Assembly: GCA_003278065.1 (NCBI GenBank)
Contig: QCHE01000009.1
Coordinates: forward strand, 1-47,049
Direction: 5' to 3'
DNA from: Pelagibacteraceae bacterium AG-390-O04
GTDB taxonomy: Bacteria; Pseudomonadota; Alphaproteobacteria; Pelagibacterales; Pelagibacteraceae
Length of the DNA: 47,049 bases
Shown one piece after another: positions 28,425 through 40,443 of the stretch (position 1 is its first letter; every line of letters begins with the position of its first letter). The notes under the pieces were generated by a model that worked only from the letters and a program-made list of their open reading frames with translations, was not told where the DNA came from and ran no database searches. The position numbers were made by a program, and so were the translations under genes.

Positions 28425-29825
28425 ATGTTAGATAAATTTCAAATAGTAGTAATCGGTGGCGGTCCTGGAGGTTATGTTTGCGCTATAAGACTTGCACAAT
28501 TAGGTTTTAAAACAGCATGTATTGAATCAAGAAATACCCTTGGTGGAACTTGTTTAAACGTTGGATGTATTCCATCAAAAAGCCTGCTCAATTTATCTGA
28601 AGAATTTGATAAAATTAAAAATCTTTCCTCAAAAGGAATTGAAATAGGGGAAGTAAAATTAAATTTATCAAAAATGATGAAAAGCAAAGATAAGGCAGTT
28701 ACAGTATTAACCAAAGGAGTTGAGTTTTTATTTAAGAAAAATAAAGTTACCTATATTAGAGGCACTGGTAGTTTTAAATCAAAAAATGAAATTTTAATTA
28801 AAGATGATAAAAATAAAGAAACTATAATACAAACTGAGAAAACAATAATTGCCACGGGTTCCTTGCCAACAACTTTATCTGGAATTGAATTTGATGAAAA
28901 AATAATTGTTTCTTCAACTGGTGCTCTAAACTTAAACCAAGTCCCAAAGAAAATGGTTGTAGTGGGTGGAGGTTATATAGGGCTTGAAATGGGATCAGTT
29001 TGGTCAAGATTGGGCACTGAGGTGCATGTAGTTGAATTTTTAGATCATATAACTCCTGGAATGGATGGAGAAATTTCAATTGAATTCATGAAAATTTTAA
29101 AAAAACAGGGAATTAACTTTCATATGCAACATAAAGTTGAGGGAGTTAAAAAAAATAAATCTGGGGCTATTGTTTCGACTACAGATAAAGATGGAAATCA
29201 AAAAGATTTTGAATGTGATGTTGTACTAATTTCTGTAGGTAGAAAACCAAACACAAATGGATTAAATCTTGAAAAAATTGGTGTTCAATTAGATGAAAAA
29301 AAAAGAATTAAAATAAATAAAAATTTTCAAACAAGCCAAGATAATATTTTTGCTATCGGAGATGTTATAGAGGGACCTATGTTAGCACATAAAGCAGAAG
29401 ATGAAGGTATTGCTGTAGCAGAAAATATTGCGGGTCAATCTGGCCATGTCAATTATAATACAATACCAGGAGTTATCTATACAAAGCCTGAGGTTGCTTC
29501 TATTGGAAATACAGAAGAACAATTAAAGAAAAAACAAATTAATTATAAAGTTGGAAAATTTTCTTTTATGGCAAATTCCAGAGCTAAGGCAATTGATGAT
29601 GCCGAAGGTTTTGTAAAAATTTTAGCTGATGAAAAAACTGACAAAGTATTAGGAGCACACCTAATAGGCCCTCATGCAGGTGAATTGATTGCTGAAATAG
29701 GTATTGCAATGGAGTTTGGTGCCAGCTCGGAGGATATAGCAAGAACATGTCATGCACATCCCACATTCTCTGAAGCTGTAAAGGAAGCAGCATTATCTGT
29801 AGATAAAAGAGCAATACATTCTTGA
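28425..29825 (+). CDS. lpd: Dihydrolipoyl dehydrogenase (E3)
   Basis: Lpd reoxidises dihydrolipoamide with FAD and passes electrons to NAD. The 466-residue protein has the FAD motif VVIGGGPGGYVCAI (8-21), the redox disulfide C43/C48 in GGTCLNVGCIPSK, the NAD motif VVVGGGYIGLEMGSVW near 178-193, and the C-terminal histidine-glutamate pair in HAHPTFSEAVKEA. It ends the mdh-suc unit; 45 bases of AT-rich DNA without a clear terminator follow. Confidence 0.97.
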   Translation: MLDKFQIVVIGGGPGGYVCAIRLAQLGFKTACIESRNTLGGTCLNVGCIPSKSLLNLSEEFDKIKNLSSKGIEIGEVKLNLSKMMKSKDKAVTVLTKGVEFLFKKNKVTYIRGTGSFKSKNEILIKDDKNKETIIQTEKTIIATGSLPTTLSGIEFDEKIIVSSTGALNLNQVPKKMVVVGGGYIGLEMGSVWSRLGTEVHVVEFLDHITPGMDGEISIEFMKILKKQGINFHMQHKVEGVKKNKSGAIVSTTDKDGNQKDFECDVVLISVGRKPNTNGLNLEKIGVQLDEKKRIKINKNFQTSQDNIFAIGDVIEGPMLAHKAEDEGIAVAENIAGQSGHVNYNTIPGVIYTKPEVASIGNTEEQLKKKQINYKVGKFSFMANSRAKAIDDAEGFVKILADEKTDKVLGAHLIGPHAGELIAEIGIAMEFGASSEDIARTCHAHPTFSEAVKEAALSVDKRAIHS

Positions 29826-29870
29826 TATTTTTTTATTATTTAAAAATTTATTATTTATAATCAAAAATTT

Positions 29871-31043
29871 ATGAGCCAAAAACTATTTAGATATTTGAAG
29901 ATTTTTTTAGTAAATTTTATATTATTATATTTTTGTTTATATGTTTTAGAAATTTTTTTAAATTATAATAAAGATAAATTATTTTCAAAAACAAGACTAT
30001 ATTATTTAAACTCTGTTCAAAAAAAAATTCCTGACGAAAAATTTTATCTTAATATAGGCCCTTATAAATTTATTGATAAAAAACATAAAATTTTGCCCCT
30101 CTCGGGTTACGAAAATGCATCAATCTTTTTATGCTTAGATGAGAACAATCAACCTATAACTTTTTTTTCAGATGAAAACGGATTTAATAATCACTATAAT
30201 TTTAAAAATAATGACTACCTCTTGATTGGAGATTCATATGTTCAAGGGATGTGTGTTGATAAAAAAAATAATCTTAATTCACAATTTTATAAGTTATCAT
30301 TAAAATCAACAAGCATGGGTGTTGCAGGAAATGGACCTTTATTAGAATTTGCTACTTATAAAGAATTTGAAAGTTTAAAAAATTACAAAGATATTATCTT
30401 GTTTATCACAATTGAGAATGATTATTGGGATCTTTATCACGAAAAGGAAAATAAAATTTTAATAAATTACCTGGATAACAAAGATTTTAAGCAAAACTTT
30501 TCTTCATATGAAACTATAAGTTTAAAAAAAAAAATATTAGATGATTTTTTTAAAAACAAAACTAATAGAATTTTTAATGATCGTTTAAGCGTATATCATT
30601 TTAATCTGAAGGAATTAGGAAATTTAATTGAAAATATATTAAAAAAAGAAACTAAATTAAATATAGAATATTTAAATGATAAGTCTTTAGATATACTGTA
30701 TTTTAAAATATTGAGTAATTTTAAAAAAATTTCAGATCAAAAAAATAAGAATTTTTTTGTTGTATTTAATTCAATAAGTCCAGACTTGTTTTTTCCAGAA
30801 ACAAAAAATGAAATAATTTTGAATGAAATTTTGACTAAAAATAAGTTGAAACAAATTAAACTATATTTGAAAAAAAATGATATTAAATTTTTTGATTTTA
30901 ACGATTTTTTACTTAAAAATTATAAAACAAAAAAAGATTTAGAAAAAATTTTTAAAAAAATTAATGGACGCTGGGATCATTATACTGAGTACGGTTATTA
31001 TGAGTTTGTAAATCAAATCAAAATAAATTTACTTAATAATTGA
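29871..31043 (+). CDS. Membrane-anchored SGNH/GDSL-like protein, unknown function
   Basis: I recognise the fold only. Residues 10-30 form one membrane anchor, so the body is probably periplasmic. GDSYVQG (120-126, S122 as nucleophile candidate), a GNGP block (153-156, N154) and the C-terminal WDHYTEYGY segment (H370) look like SGNH-hydrolase blocks I, III and V, but the Asp/His spacing is unusual: D369 is directly before H370 instead of two or three residues earlier. Proteins of this kind include polysaccharide O-acetyltransferase-like and esterase families. The gene is very AT-rich and asparagine/lysine-rich, unlike the conserved enzymes on either side, and sits between lpd and priA where no such gene is usual. 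Confidence 0.65.
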   Translation: MSQKLFRYLKIFLVNFILLYFCLYVLEIFLNYNKDKLFSKTRLYYLNSVQKKIPDEKFYLNIGPYKFIDKKHKILPLSGYENASIFLCLDENNQPITFFSDENGFNNHYNFKNNDYLLIGDSYVQGMCVDKKNNLNSQFYKLSLKSTSMGVAGNGPLLEFATYKEFESLKNYKDIILFITIENDYWDLYHEKENKILINYLDNKDFKQNFSSYETISLKKKILDDFFKNKTNRIFNDRLSVYHFNLKELGNLIENILKKETKLNIEYLNDKSLDILYFKILSNFKKISDQKNKNFFVVFNSISPDLFFPETKNEIILNEILTKNKLKQIKLYLKKNDIKFFDFNDFLLKNYKTKKDLEKIFKKINGRWDHYTEYGYYEFVNQIKINLLNN

Positions 31044-31105
31044 GTTAATTGAATCATGTTTAAAAAAAACAATACACATCTGATAAATTTACATATTATT
31101 CAAAT

Positions 31106-33061
31106 ATGAATTATCCAATTCTTTTGCCCAACATATTTAATTATCCATTTACCTACGAATGTGATCAAAATTTAAAAGTTGGTGATTTTGTTATAGTTCC
31201 GTTTGGTAAGTCTCGAATAACGGGCGTAGTATGGAATGAATTTGAAAAAAAAAGTTACAAAAAATTTCAAATCAAAAAAATTATAAAAAGATTAGAAATT
31301 CCTAGGTTAAAAAAGAGCACAATAAATTTTTTAAATTGGTTCTCTGAATACAACCTCGTTCCGAAAGGTATGGCATTAAAGCTTGTATTATTAAGTGGAA
31401 AACCAGTGGAAAAATTCAATAAGAAATTTTACCAAGAATATAATTTTAAGATTAAAGATAATTTTTTTAATTTAACTAATGAGCAAAAAAATTGTCTTAA
31501 GTATATCAATCAATCAAACAAAAAATTCAATGTTCATGTTTTACAAGGTACAACTGGATCTGGAAAAACTTTTGTATATTTTGAAGCTTTAAAAACAATT
31601 TTAAAAAAAGGTAATCAGGGTTTAATAATGCTGCCCGAAATTGGTTTAACAAGTCAATTTGAAAAAAAATTTATAGAGTTTTTTGGTTTCGTGCCTGCAA
31701 TTTGGCATTCTGGTATTTCAAAGAAAAATAAAGAGATTATATGGAGCGGTGTTGCAACTGGAGATATAAAAGTAATTATAGGTGCAAGATCATCTTTGTT
31801 TTTACCGTTTAAAAAATTAGGAATAATTATAGTCGATGAAGAACATGATCAGTCATATAAACAAGATGAAGGTATTATTTATAATGCAAGAGATATGGCA
31901 ATATCTAGAGCATCGTTTGAAAATATACCTATAAATTTAATTACAGCAGTTCCATCAATTGAAACTTATGAAAATATCAAAAAAAAAAAATATAATATTT
32001 CTAAACTTGAAAAGCGCTACCAAGATGCTGCATTACCAAATTTTGAAATAGTAAATTTGAATAATGTGAAATTGGAAAAACAATCTTGGCTATCTAAAGA
32101 AATAATTCAAAAAGTAAATTTTCATCTAGAAAAAAAGGACCAAGTTTTATTTTTTTTAAATCGGAGGGGATTTTCACCAAATGTTATGTGTAAAAAATGT
32201 TTTGAAAGTTTTTCATGTCCAAATTGCTCTATAAATTTAGTTTATCATAAAAATAAAAATAATTTATTATGTCATTATTGCGGATTTAAAACTTCTTTAA
32301 AAAGAAATTGTTCAAAAGAAGAAAATTGTGAATTTATATTTAGTGGACCAGGTGTTGAAAGAATCTCAGAAGAAGTAAAAAAAAATTTTCCATTAAAAAA
32401 AGTTGAGATTTTTTCTAGTGATACAATGAATAAAAAAAGTTCAAAAAGAAAATTAGAAAAAATAATTAATAATGAAATTGAAATTTTAGTGGGGACACAA
32501 TTAATTTCTAAAGGTTTTCATTTCCCAAGTTTAAATTGTATAGTCGTAGTTGATATCGATTTATCTTCACAAGGGCATGATTTAAGAGGAGCAGAAAAAA
32601 ATTTACAATTATATCATCAACTATCTGGCAGAGCTGGACGTACAGGTCAATCCTCAACTGTATATTTCCAAACTTATAATTCAAACACAAAAATGATTAC
32701 AGATATCACTAATAAAAATCCTGAAATTTTTTTGGATAAAGAGATAGAAATTAGAAAAAAAAATAATTTACCTCCTTTTCAGAGATTCATTTCTTTAATT
32801 TTAACCAGTGAAGATGAAAAGAGTTTAGAAAAAGAAGCAATCAAATTTAAATCATTTATAGAAAATAATATAAATGGGAAAATTTTGGGCCCAGTGGGCG
32901 CACCTATATTTAGAATAAAAAGAAAATATCGGATGAGACTGCTTATAAGAGGTCCAAAAACTTTAGAATTACAAAACTCTTTAGCCTCAATAATTCCAAA
33001 ATTTAAATTTTTGACAGGAATAAAACTTTCAGTTGATGTTGATCCAATAAGTTTCAATTAA
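31106..33061 (+). CDS. priA: Primosomal protein N' (replication restart helicase PriA)
   Basis: PriA reloads the replicative helicase at stalled forks. The protein shows the helicase Walker A GTTGSGKT (near 150), the VDEEHDQSYKQDE box II and the LFFLNRRGFSP motif. Two zinc-binding clusters follow, with cysteines in CKKC, CPNC, CHYC and the CSKEENC element. The C-terminal GRAGRTGQ helicase motif is intact. At 651 residues it is shorter than the roughly 730 of E. coli, mostly in the N-terminal DNA-binding region. It lies upstream of the atp genes, a common alphaproteobacterial order. Confidence 0.95.
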   Translation: MNYPILLPNIFNYPFTYECDQNLKVGDFVIVPFGKSRITGVVWNEFEKKSYKKFQIKKIIKRLEIPRLKKSTINFLNWFSEYNLVPKGMALKLVLLSGKPVEKFNKKFYQEYNFKIKDNFFNLTNEQKNCLKYINQSNKKFNVHVLQGTTGSGKTFVYFEALKTILKKGNQGLIMLPEIGLTSQFEKKFIEFFGFVPAIWHSGISKKNKEIIWSGVATGDIKVIIGARSSLFLPFKKLGIIIVDEEHDQSYKQDEGIIYNARDMAISRASFENIPINLITAVPSIETYENIKKKKYNISKLEKRYQDAALPNFEIVNLNNVKLEKQSWLSKEIIQKVNFHLEKKDQVLFFLNRRGFSPNVMCKKCFESFSCPNCSINLVYHKNKNNLLCHYCGFKTSLKRNCSKEENCEFIFSGPGVERISEEVKKNFPLKKVEIFSSDTMNKKSSKRKLEKIINNEIEILVGTQLISKGFHFPSLNCIVVVDIDLSSQGHDLRGAEKNLQLYHQLSGRAGRTGQSSTVYFQTYNSNTKMITDITNKNPEIFLDKEIEIRKKNNLPPFQRFISLILTSEDEKSLEKEAIKFKSFIENNINGKILGPVGAPIFRIKRKYRMRLLIRGPKTLELQNSLASIIPKFKFLTGIKLSVDVDPISFN

Positions 33062-33168
33062 AGCCAAAAAAAAACGGTTTTTGTGAATGTCTTACTTGAA
33101 GACAATTACTTCATATGTTAATTAAAGCCAGATTTTAAATTTAATCATAAACATTTTAGAAGTTAATA
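33062..33168 (+). promoter_or_regulatory. Leader of the atpHAGDC operon
   Basis: This 107-base gap before atpH contains a small perfect hairpin GTCTT/AAGAC at 33089-33103 and a weak -35-like TTGAAG at 33096-33101, with no clear -10. It probably contains the promoter of the ATP synthase genes, but I cannot place it firmly. Confidence 0.3.
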
Positions 33169-33726
33169 ATGAGTAAATATAAGGGTTTTTCTGATACTTC
33201 AGCTAATAGATATTCTTTAGCCTTATATGAATTGGCAGATGAGTCTAACTTGCTGAGACAAGTTGAAGAAAATTCTTCTGCTTTCTTAACTTTAATTTTA
33301 AATAATAAAGATTTTAATAATTTAATTAAAGATCCAACAATAAATCAGGATATTTTAATAAATGTTGTTAAAAAAATATCTGAAACTTTTAAAATTGAAA
33401 TTTTATTTAAAAATTTTTTAAGTTTTTTAATTGCTAAAAGAAGATTTTTTTATTTGGAAAAAATACTCAATAGATTTAATGAAATTTGTTCAGAAAAAAA
33501 AGGAGAGTTAAAAGCAGAAATTAAATCAGCAAAAGAATTAACTCAAGAGGAAATAAAAAAAATTACAGATGAATTATCAAGTAATTTCAAGTCAAAAATA
33601 AAATTAAACTATAGTCACGATCAAAGTTTAATTGGAGGTTTAGTTGTACAAGTAGGAAGTGCAATGATTGATACCTCTATTAAAAATAAACTACAACAAA
33701 TTGAAAATAGAATGATAGAGGCATAA
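33169..33726 (+). CDS. atpH: ATP synthase F1 subunit delta
   Basis: The delta subunit joins the F1 head to the peripheral stalk. The 185-residue protein has the family start with a helical N-terminal domain ([13 protein letters not shown]) and the C-terminal signature [25 protein letters not shown]. It opens the atpHAGDC cluster; atpA follows after one base. Subunits of the Fo sector (atpB, E, F, I) are not in the window, as expected for alphaproteobacteria where they form a separate cluster. Confidence 0.96.
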   Translation: MSKYKGFSDTSANRYSLALYELADESNLLRQVEENSSAFLTLILNNKDFNNLIKDPTINQDILINVVKKISETFKIEILFKNFLSFLIAKRRFFYLEKILNRFNEICSEKKGELKAEIKSAKELTQEEIKKITDELSSNFKSKIKLNYSHDQSLIGGLVVQVGSAMIDTSIKNKLQQIENRMIEA

Positions 33727-33727
33727 C

Positions 33728-35263
33728 ATGGAAATAAACCCGTCGGAAGTAACAAAAATTTTAAAAGAACAAATCAAAAATTTTGGTGAAAAGGCTGAAA
33801 TTTCTGAAGTAGGTCAAGTTTTATCAGTAGGTGATGGAATAGCTAGAATTTATGGTTTAGATAATGTTCAAGCTGGGGAGATGGTTGAGTTTTCCGATGG
33901 CTCTAAAGGAATGGCTTTAAATTTAGAAAGTGAAAATGTAGGAGTAGTAATTTTTGGAGATGATCGTAATATTAAAGAGGGAGATGTTGTAAAAAGAACA
34001 GGAAGTATTGTTGATACTCCAGTTGGAAAAGAATTATTAGGAAGAGTGGTTGATGGATTAGGAAATCCTATTGATGGAAAGGGTCCTTTGGATAAAGGAG
34101 TAAAAAAAACTAGAGTAGAAGTAAAAGCACCAGGAATCATTCCTCGACAATCAGTAAGTGAACCAATGCAAACTGGATTAAAATCAATTGATAGTTTGGT
34201 TCCGATTGGAAGAGGCCAAAGGGAATTGATTATTGGAGATAGGCAGACTGGAAAAACTGCTGTAGCTGTAGATGCGATTATCAACCAAAAAAAAATAAAT
34301 GAGTCTGGTGATGAAAAACAAAAATTATATTGCATATATGTTGCTGTTGGACAAAAAAGATCAACAGTGAGACAGATACAAAAAACACTAGAAGAAGCTG
34401 GTGCAATGGAGTACACAACTATAGTTGCTGCTACAGCATCTGACTCAGCACCATTACAATTTTTAGCACCATACACTGGATGTGCTATGGGTGAATATTT
34501 TAGAGACAATGGAATGCACGCATTAATCATCTATGATGATTTATCCAAACAAGCAGTGGCCTATAGACAAATGTCTCTTTTATTGAGAAGACCTCCAGGT
34601 CGTGAGGCTTATCCAGGAGATGTATTCTATCTACACAGTAGACTACTTGAAAGAGCTGCAAAATTAAGTGATGAACACGGTGGAGGATCATTAACAGCAC
34701 TTCCAATTATTGAAACGCAGGGTGGAGATGTATCAGCATTTATTCCTACAAATGTAATTTCAATAACAGATGGTCAAATTTTCCTAGAAACAGAACTATT
34801 TAACCAAGGTATTAGACCGGCGATTAACGTTGGTTTGTCAGTATCCAGAGTTGGATCATCAGCTCAAACAAAAGCCATGAAAAAAGTTTCTGGATCCATG
34901 AAGTTGGAATTGGCTCAATATAGAGAGATGGCAGCATTCGCTCAATTTGGATCAGATTTAGATGCGTCCACACAACAACTTTTAAATAGAGGTTCAAAAT
35001 TAACAGAGCTTTTAAAACAAAAACAATATTCACCAATGACAGTTGCAGAACAGGTAATATCTGTTTTTTGTGGTGTTAAAGGTTATCTTGATGATATTGA
35101 TTTAAAAGATGTCGCTGAATTTGAAAACAAAATTATTGAGAAGTGTAAATCAGATAAACCTGAAATAATTGATGCAATTCAAAGTTCAGGTAAATTAGAT
35201 GATGATAAAGAAAAACTTCTTATAGACATAATTACTCAATTGAAGGGGAGTTTAAAATCTTAA
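33728..35263 (+). CDS. atpA: ATP synthase F1 subunit alpha
   Basis: The alpha subunit forms, with beta, the catalytic hexamer of F1. The 511-residue protein has the Walker A GDRQTGKT (about 171-178), the RELIIGD segment before it and the alpha-specific [17 protein letters not shown] signature near 365-380. The 120-residue C-terminal domain is complete. A long open frame on the opposite strand (33868-34530) is not supported. The operon continues with atpG six bases downstream. Confidence 0.98.
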   Translation: MEINPSEVTKILKEQIKNFGEKAEISEVGQVLSVGDGIARIYGLDNVQAGEMVEFSDGSKGMALNLESENVGVVIFGDDRNIKEGDVVKRTGSIVDTPVGKELLGRVVDGLGNPIDGKGPLDKGVKKTRVEVKAPGIIPRQSVSEPMQTGLKSIDSLVPIGRGQRELIIGDRQTGKTAVAVDAIINQKKINESGDEKQKLYCIYVAVGQKRSTVRQIQKTLEEAGAMEYTTIVAATASDSAPLQFLAPYTGCAMGEYFRDNGMHALIIYDDLSKQAVAYRQMSLLLRRPPGREAYPGDVFYLHSRLLERAAKLSDEHGGGSLTALPIIETQGGDVSAFIPTNVISITDGQIFLETELFNQGIRPAINVGLSVSRVGSSAQTKAMKKVSGSMKLELAQYREMAAFAQFGSDLDASTQQLLNRGSKLTELLKQKQYSPMTVAEQVISVFCGVKGYLDDIDLKDVAEFENKIIEKCKSDKPEIIDAIQSSGKLDDDKEKLLIDIITQLKGSLKS

Positions 35264-35269
35264 TTCTGT

Positions 35270-37562
<2,293 letters not shown>

Positions 37563-37563
<1 letters not shown>

Positions 37564-37955
37564 TGAGTGAAGAGTTTAAAGTTGAAATAGTAAATCCTGA
37601 AAAATCTTTTTTAAAAAAAGAAGATGTTATAGAAGTTGTTGTTCCTGCTTTTGAAGGTGAGATGGGCATACTTAAAGATCATATTTCAATTATTTCATTT
37701 TTAAAACCAGGTATAATTAAAATTTTATCAAAAATTGATGAAGAAAAATATTATGTGGAAGATGGTATTGTAGAATTTAAAAATAATAATCTTTCGATAT
37801 TAACAAGTTCAATTTTAAAACTTTCTGATATAGATAAATCAAAACAACAAGATCTAATCAGTTCTGCTGAAGAACAATCAAAATCAGCAGAAATTAATGA
37901 TCAAGCTAGATATTTAATTGATCAAAAATTAGAAGTTTTAAAATCTCTTAATTAA
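37563..37955 (+). CDS. atpC: ATP synthase F1 subunit epsilon
   Basis: Epsilon couples the shaft to the c-ring and regulates ATPase activity. The 130-residue protein begins with the beta-sandwich domain (FKVEIVNPEKSF, EGEMGILKDHISIIS) and ends with the two-helix domain. The 3' end overlaps the convergent Nudix gene by 8 bases, so no intrinsic terminator fits between the two operons. Confidence 0.95.
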
Positions 37956-38433
37956 TTATTTTATAAATTTTTTCTTTGAGTTCTTTATAAACATTGAGTT
38001 TAAAATCTACTACTACTTCTGTAATCAAATCTAAATCAATCCATTTCCAATCTAAGAATTCTGGATTTTGTGTTTTGATATTTATTTCTTTTTCATCTCC
38101 AATAAATCTCATTAAAAACCATTTTTGAGTTTGACCTTTATATTTTCCCTTCCAAATAATACCTAACAAATGAGCTGGGAGCTCGTAGGTTGTTGTACCT
38201 TCTAATTCTTTAATCAACTCAACACTTTTAATGCCAGTCTCTTCTTCTAACTCTCTAAAAGCTGCTTTTAAAAAGTCTTCTCCCTCCTCAACACCACCTT
38301 GCGGCATTTGCCAAAAATTATTTGGATTATCAATTCTTCTGGCTACGAATAATTTATTTTCCTTATTTATAACTATAATACCAACACCAGTTCTTAGAGG
38401 TAAATTTTTATATTTATCCTCCATCTTAGCCAT
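37948..38433 (-). CDS. rppH: Nudix hydrolase, probable RNA pyrophosphohydrolase RppH
   Basis: RppH removes pyrophosphate from 5'-triphosphate RNA and starts mRNA decay. The 161-residue protein has a complete Nudix box in GGVEEGEDFLKAAFRELEEE, the FWQMPQGG segment just before it and the LRTGVGIIVIN start typical of RppH. A position directly after ctpA is shared with other alphaproteobacteria. The ATG at 38433 overlaps ctpA by 8 bases; a second ATG three codons later at 38424 is also possible. No ribosome site decides between them. Other Nudix functions are not excluded. Confidence 0.88.
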   Translation of the reverse strand: MAKMEDKYKNLPLRTGVGIIVINKENKLFVARRIDNPNNFWQMPQGGVEEGEDFLKAAFRELEEETGIKSVELIKELEGTTTYELPAHLLGIIWKGKYKGQTQKWFLMRFIGDEKEINIKTQNPEFLDWKWIDLDLITEVVVDFKLNVYKELKEKIYKIIN

Positions 38434-39556
38434 TAACTAGTTTAATAGCATAATTTAATTGATTATCAGTTTCTGTTTTAATTCTAAAATTGTCTGTCTC
38501 TTCATTAATCTCAATATCTGGAGACACACCAATTTCAGAAATTGATTTTCCAGAAGGTAAATAATATTTTGCTACAGTTAATCTAATTGCTCCATTATTT
38601 TTAAGAGGAATTATTGATTGAACAGAACCTTTTCCATAACTATTTTCACCTAATAATATCGCTCTCTTATGGTCCTTCAATGCACCTGCGACTATTTCAG
38701 ATGCAGAAGCTGATCCATAATTAATCAAAACTAGTAAAGTTTTTCCATTTATTAAATCACCATTTTTTGCAAACCATTTTCTATTTTCTGAAGCTTTTCT
38801 ACTTTTTGTGGATACAATTTCTCCATTGTTTAGAAAAAAATCTGAAATTTTTATAGCTTGTGAAAGCAAACCACCCGGATTGTTTCTAAGATCTAAAATA
38901 TAAGCTTTAACACTTTTATTTTTTTCTAAATTTTTTATTTCTTTTTTTATTTGTTCACTGCTATTTTCATTAAATGAAGTCAATCTCACATAACCAATAT
39001 TTTTTTCTAAAAGATCCGCTTTTACCGACTTAACCTCAATAATTTCTCTTATAATGGTAAAGTTGAGTGCTTTTTTTTCTCCCCTTCTTCTGACGGTTAA
39101 TTCAATTCCAGATCCAACTGGTCCTCTCATTAGTTCTACAGCCTCACTTAAAGATTTACCCTGAACTTGAGTATCATTTATTTTAACAATGTAGTCGCCA
39201 GCTTTTATACCGGCCCTAGAAGCCGGTGTATCATCAATTGGGGATATTACTTTAACAACTCCCGACTCCATACTAACTTCAATGCCAAGTCCACCAAACT
39301 CTCCACTTGTCTCTGTTTGCATCTCATTGAATATTTCTGGAGACATGTAAGAAGAGTAAGGATCTAAAGATTGGAGAAGGCCATTTATTGCTGAGTCCAT
39401 ACTCTCAGACTGATTTATTTCATCCACATATTCTTTATTAATTTTTTTGAGTACTTCACCAAATAAATCAATTTTTTTATATATATCATTCTCACTTGAA
39501 TTAGCAATTTGAGCAAAGCTAATTAAAAAAACAAAAATCAAAAATTTTTTAATCAT
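38426..39556 (-). CDS. ctpA: C-terminal processing peptidase, S41 family
   Basis: CtpA is a periplasmic serine protease that trims membrane and envelope proteins. The 376-residue protein has a signal peptide (1-20, cleavage near ANS), a PDZ domain (about 85-165, FGGLGIEVSMESG and PASRAGIKAGDYIVKIND) and the protease domain with the Ser nucleophile box GSASASEI (281-288) and the Lys of the catalytic dyad in NSYGKGSVQ (K309). A short hydrophilic tail follows. The gene overlaps rsfS by 4 bases. In related genomes rlmH and an EnvC-like gene often lie between these two; they are absent here. Confidence 0.95.
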   Translation of the reverse strand: MIKKFLIFVFLISFAQIANSSENDIYKKIDLFGEVLKKINKEYVDEINQSESMDSAINGLLQSLDPYSSYMSPEIFNEMQTETSGEFGGLGIEVSMESGVVKVISPIDDTPASRAGIKAGDYIVKINDTQVQGKSLSEAVELMRGPVGSGIELTVRRRGEKKALNFTIIREIIEVKSVKADLLEKNIGYVRLTSFNENSSEQIKKEIKNLEKNKSVKAYILDLRNNPGGLLSQAIKISDFFLNNGEIVSTKSRKASENRKWFAKNGDLINGKTLLVLINYGSASASEIVAGALKDHKRAILLGENSYGKGSVQSIIPLKNNGAIRLTVAKYYLPSGKSISEIGVSPDIEINEETDNFRIKTETDNQLNYAIKLVNG

Positions 39557-39903
39557 ATTATCAGTTTTTCTTTTGGAATTAATTCAGACCACATTTTTTC
39601 AAGTTCATAAAATTTTCTTTTTTGGGGATGAAAAATGTGAACTATTAAATCAATACCATCTACTAATTTCCATTCATTACTATCTTTGCCCTCTATTTTA
39701 GAATCATTTAGACCGTTATCTTTGAGCTTTTCCAAAACTTGTTCTGATAAAGACTGTATGTGTCTAGATGAAGTTCCACTAGCAATAATCATATAATCTG
39801 CCATAGAACTTTTATTTTTAAGATCTATGCTAACGATATCTTGAGCTTTATTTGTATCTAGGGTTTTAATAATAATTTGTTTTAACTCTGAAATATTATC
39901 CAT
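39553..39903 (-). CDS. rsfS: Ribosome silencing factor RsfS
   Basis: RsfS binds uL14 and blocks subunit joining when nutrients are short. The 116-residue protein shows the family segments DIVSIDLKNKSSMADYMIIASGTSSRHI (split near residues 22-50) and the WKLVDGIDLIVHIFHP block near 82-97. It lies between nadD (17 bases upstream) and ctpA (4-base overlap), its normal neighbourhood. Confidence 0.93.
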   Translation of the reverse strand: MDNISELKQIIIKTLDTNKAQDIVSIDLKNKSSMADYMIIASGTSSRHIQSLSEQVLEKLKDNGLNDSKIEGKDSNEWKLVDGIDLIVHIFHPQKRKFYELEKMWSELIPKEKLII

Positions 39904-39920
39904 TAATCAGATAAACATTA

Positions 39921-40442
39921 TCAAATTTTTCTTAATTGAGAAGATGAAATATTGACTTTATTAAATTCAATATATTTCAAATTTTTTTGACTCAATCTTC
40001 TAAATGTCATTGAATTTAAAGATTTTTTTTTATAACCATGGCGATCAAATACTATAATTTTACTTTTTTTAGAAATAATTTTCCATTTATGCCATTTATG
40101 AAAGTTTATTAGATTATCAGCACCCATTAAAAAATGTATTTCACTCCTCTTATTTTTTGATAGATAATTTATTAAATCAACTGTTTTGTTTGATTTGATT
40201 AAATCCTCGTAAAATTTGACTTTAATATAAGATATTTTTCCTATAATTTTTTTGCATTGTTTAATTCTAGTTAGAACACTTGTGGCACTCTCTTTTTTAA
40301 AAGGATTTTTTTTTGTTATAGCCCATATTATTTTTTTTAACCGAAGTCTTTTTTTTGCATCTTTGGATATTGCTAAATGACCTTTATGAGCTGGATCAAA
40401 AGATCCTCCAAGAATTCCAATCTTATTTTTTTTAATTTCCAA
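39921..40442 (-). CDS. nadD: Nicotinate-nucleotide adenylyltransferase
   Basis: NadD makes deamido-NAD from nicotinate mononucleotide and ATP. The N-terminus carries the nucleotidyltransferase motif GGSFDPAHKGHLAI (residues 12-25). HFLMGADNLINFHKWHKWK is the typical NadD substrate segment, and the C-terminal ISSSQLRKI matches the ISST.IR motif. At 173 residues it is a little shorter than most homologues (about 190-215). It starts one base after proA. Confidence 0.9.
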   Translation of the reverse strand: MEIKKNKIGILGGSFDPAHKGHLAISKDAKKRLRLKKIIWAITKKNPFKKESATSVLTRIKQCKKIIGKISYIKVKFYEDLIKSNKTVDLINYLSKNKRSEIHFLMGADNLINFHKWHKWKIISKKSKIIVFDRHGYKKKSLNSMTFRRLSQKNLKYIEFNKVNISSSQLRKI

Positions 40443-40443
40443 T

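Noticed and set aside
29826-29870. AT-rich gap after lpd as a terminator
   Set aside because: No stable stem; only runs of A and T.
31044-31105. Possible promoter (TTGAAT) before priA
   Set aside because: No acceptable -10 at 16-18 bases; left out.
33868-34530. 220-codon open frame antisense to atpA
   Set aside because: Lies wholly inside a highly conserved gene in an AT-rich genome, has Ser/Pro/Thr-rich translation with no recognisable domain and no ribosome site.
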